A stretch of 64,000 bases of DNA from Schauerella fraxinea (GTDB lineage Bacteria > Pseudomonadota > Gammaproteobacteria > Burkholderiales > Burkholderiaceae_B). Positions 62,645-64,000 of the stretch are shown here, in pieces. Each line of letters starts with the position of its first letter. Positions within the stretch are counted from its first letter, which is position 1. The DNA lies in assembly GCA_030849945.1 (NCBI GenBank), contig JAVDKK010000002.1, forward strand, positions 744,001-808,000, read 5' to 3'. The notes under the pieces are model-generated. The model was not told where the DNA came from, did no database searches, and saw only the letters and a program-made list of their open reading frames with translations. Both the position numbers and the translations under genes were made by a program.

Positions 62645-63268
62645 ATGACTTTGCTGAACCCTGCGCTTTCCGTGTCCCGCCCGTACGAAATCATGCAAAC
62701 GCCCGCGCGGCAGCCGTGGCGTGACGCGGTCACGCCACGCCGCACCCCGGCCGAACGATATTGGCTGACCCGCCCGGGGGCCTTGACGGTGGGCTTGCGC
62801 GGGTTGGGTCGGGTGGAACTCGCCGTGCTCAGCGAGCACGCCGCCGGCCTCACACGCGATGAAGCGCCCGCGGTCGGCCTGCCGGTGGCCTCGCCGGTGT
62901 GGGTGCGTGAAGTCATCATGCTGGTCGACGGTATCCCGGCGGTGGTGGCGCGCAGCCTGACGCCGCTTCTGGCCTCGCACGGCGCTTGGCAAGGCATGCG
63001 TCGCCTGCGTACGCGCCCCTTGGCCGACATGCTCTATCACGATGCCGGGGTCACGCGCTCCGCGTTCACCACCCGGGCGCTCGATCGCTTTACGCCGCTT
63101 CACGGCACCGTTCACACCGCACTCGCCGCGCTGGCGGCCCGGCATATCGCCACGCCCTGGGCGGCGCAAGCCACGCCTTGGCTTGCACGGCGGTCGGTAT
63201 TCTGGCGCCTGGGGCAACCCTTGATGGTGGCCGAGTGTTTCCTACCGCCCTTTTGGCATCGAGCGTAA
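62645..63268 (+). CDS. ubiC: chorismate lyase
   Basis: 207-aa enzyme that splits chorismate to 4-hydroxybenzoate and pyruvate, first step of ubiquinone synthesis. Family features are REVIMLVDGIPAVVARSLTP, RLRTRPLADMLYHDAGV and WLARRSVFWRLGQPLMVAECFLP. The sequence is diverged and the first 25 residues precede the domain. Divergent from the pseudouridine synthase, and 3 bp before the next gene. Confidence 0.85.
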   Translation: MTLLNPALSVSRPYEIMQTPARQPWRDAVTPRRTPAERYWLTRPGALTVGLRGLGRVELAVLSEHAAGLTRDEAPAVGLPVASPVWVREVIMLVDGIPAVVARSLTPLLASHGAWQGMRRLRTRPLADMLYHDAGVTRSAFTTRALDRFTPLHGTVHTALAALAARHIATPWAAQATPWLARRSVFWRLGQPLMVAECFLPPFWHRA

Positions 63269-63271
63269 TTC

Positions 63272-64000
63272 ATGACCCGCTGGCAATGGCTGTTGATCCA
63301 GATGACACGCAAGCTGTGGTTTCGCGCCACGGCATTTTCGATTCTGGCGGTGGTGACGGCGCTGGCAGCGCTCCTGATCAAACCCTATATCCCCGAAGAC
63401 ATCCCGGCGCGCGTCGGCGCCGATGCGGTCGACAAGATTCTCACCATCCTGGCTTCCAGCATGCTGGCGGTGACCACGTTTTCGGTGAGTACGTTGGTCT
63501 CGGCCTACGGCGGCGCGGCCAGCAACGTGACGCCGCGCGCGATCAAGCTGCTCATGGAAGACTCGTCCACGCAAAATATGCTGGCCACCTTCATCGGCTC
63601 CTTTCTCTTCAGCCTGGTAGGACTGATCGCGTTGAGTTCGGGGGTATACGGCAACGCCGGCCGGGTGGTGCTGTTCGTGGTCACGATAGGCGTCGTGCTG
63701 CTGATCGTGGTTACCCTGTTGCGCTGGATCGATCATGTGTCGTCATTCGGCCGCCTGGGTGAAACCACCGAGCGCATCGAACGCGCAGCGACGGAATCGG
63801 CGCGGGCCGAACGCCAGTCGCCCTGCCTGGGCGCCATGCCGCTGCAGGCCGACGATCCTGCCTTGGCTGGCGCAAGCAGCAGCCACGCGATCTGCGCGCT
63901 TGAAGTCGGTTACGTACAGCATATCGATGTGCGTGCCCTGCAGGACGTGGCGCAACGCTTGGGTACGCCGATCCGGGTGCAGATTCGCCCCGGCGCCTTC
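63272..64000 (+). CDS. DUF2254-type membrane protein (3' partial)
   Basis: Open from the ATG at 63272 to the window end, 243 codons without a stop. The visible part has four membrane segments: LWFRATAFSILAVVTALAALL, KILTILASSMLAVTTFSVSTLV, MLATFIGSFLFSLVGLIALSS and VVLFVVTIGVVLLIVVTLL. A soluble region with a Cys-Leu-Gly-Ala-Met-Pro-Leu-Gln-Ala stretch follows. Segment order and the AYGGAASNVTPRA motif fit DUF2254. Function is unknown. It begins 3 bp after ubiC, so it may be cotranscribed. Confidence 0.75.
   Translation, partial: MTRWQWLLIQMTRKLWFRATAFSILAVVTALAALLIKPYIPEDIPARVGADAVDKILTILASSMLAVTTFSVSTLVSAYGGAASNVTPRAIKLLMEDSSTQNMLATFIGSFLFSLVGLIALSSGVYGNAGRVVLFVVTIGVVLLIVVTLLRWIDHVSSFGRLGETTERIERAATESARAERQSPCLGAMPLQADDPALAGASSSHAICALEVGYVQHIDVRALQDVAQRLGTPIRVQIRPGAF

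Overview
The window looks like chromosomal DNA from a GC-rich betaproteobacterium, most likely Burkholderiales and close to Alcaligenaceae (Bordetella/Achromobacter type). This rests on family content and gene order: an orphan Bug (tripartite tricarboxylate) receptor, oxyR next to recG and dps, glnA-ntrB-ntrC, gmk-rpoZ-spoT, many LysR regulators and a split-type AtuA protein. I see no tRNA, rRNA, CRISPR array, transposase, integrase or phage gene. Genus and species cannot be fixed from the sequence alone.

Layout. 1-3.2 kb: the 3' part of a ugpC-type ATPase, a branched-chain amino acid binding protein and an RBBP9-like hydrolase. 3.6-7.7 kb: a leftward oxidative-stress and repair cluster, ridA-recG-oxyR-dps. 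7.8-11.5 kb: a LysR regulator divergent from a two-gene AtuA-type module followed by a Bug receptor. 11.8-16.6 kb: ferredoxin-NADP reductase (leftward) divergent from an fbpABC ferric-iron importer, with Fur-like sites on both sides. 16.7-18.75 kb: a pirin divergent from a YhaJ-like LysR. 18.75-24.8 kb: leftward nitrogen control (glnA-ntrB-ntrC, with a very good sigma-54 promoter) preceded by rdgB-hemW.

24.9-32.4 kb: accessory genes, namely an EAL-CBS-GGDEF protein, a chemoreceptor, and a LysR divergent from an acyl-CoA dehydrogenase/MmgE-PrpD pair. 32.6-41.9 kb: rph, ggt-yicC, an NlpC/P60 peptidase, an SDR and gmk-rpoZ-spoT. 42-44.2 kb: glnHPQ. 44.5-52.3 kb: a DMT exporter, divergent ybbA/tesA, an NmrA-type reductase with an HxlR regulator, ppiD, ugpQ and rlmJ. 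52.4-59.7 kb: a tripartite RND efflux operon with a divergent LysR regulator. 59.7-64 kb: a hybrid histidine kinase, a pseudouridine synthase, ubiC, and a DUF2254-type membrane protein running off the end.

Working together. Nitrogen: NtrB/NtrC should drive sigma-54 transcription of glnA, and one of the same NtrC-like dyads recurs upstream of glnHPQ. Iron: Fur-like sites flank fpr and fbpA, and a terminator between fbpA and fbpB should lower permease output. Stress: OxyR keeps both redox cysteines and sits beside dps and recG.

Most unusual feature. At least seven short degenerate tandem-repeat tracts (unit lengths 12, 13, 14, 15, 16, 16 and about 20 bp, all with different sequences) lie at or just past the 3' ends of genes. 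One starts inside a stop codon and another is translated in frame as the C-terminal tail of a LysR regulator. I do not recognise a described family that explains them as a group.
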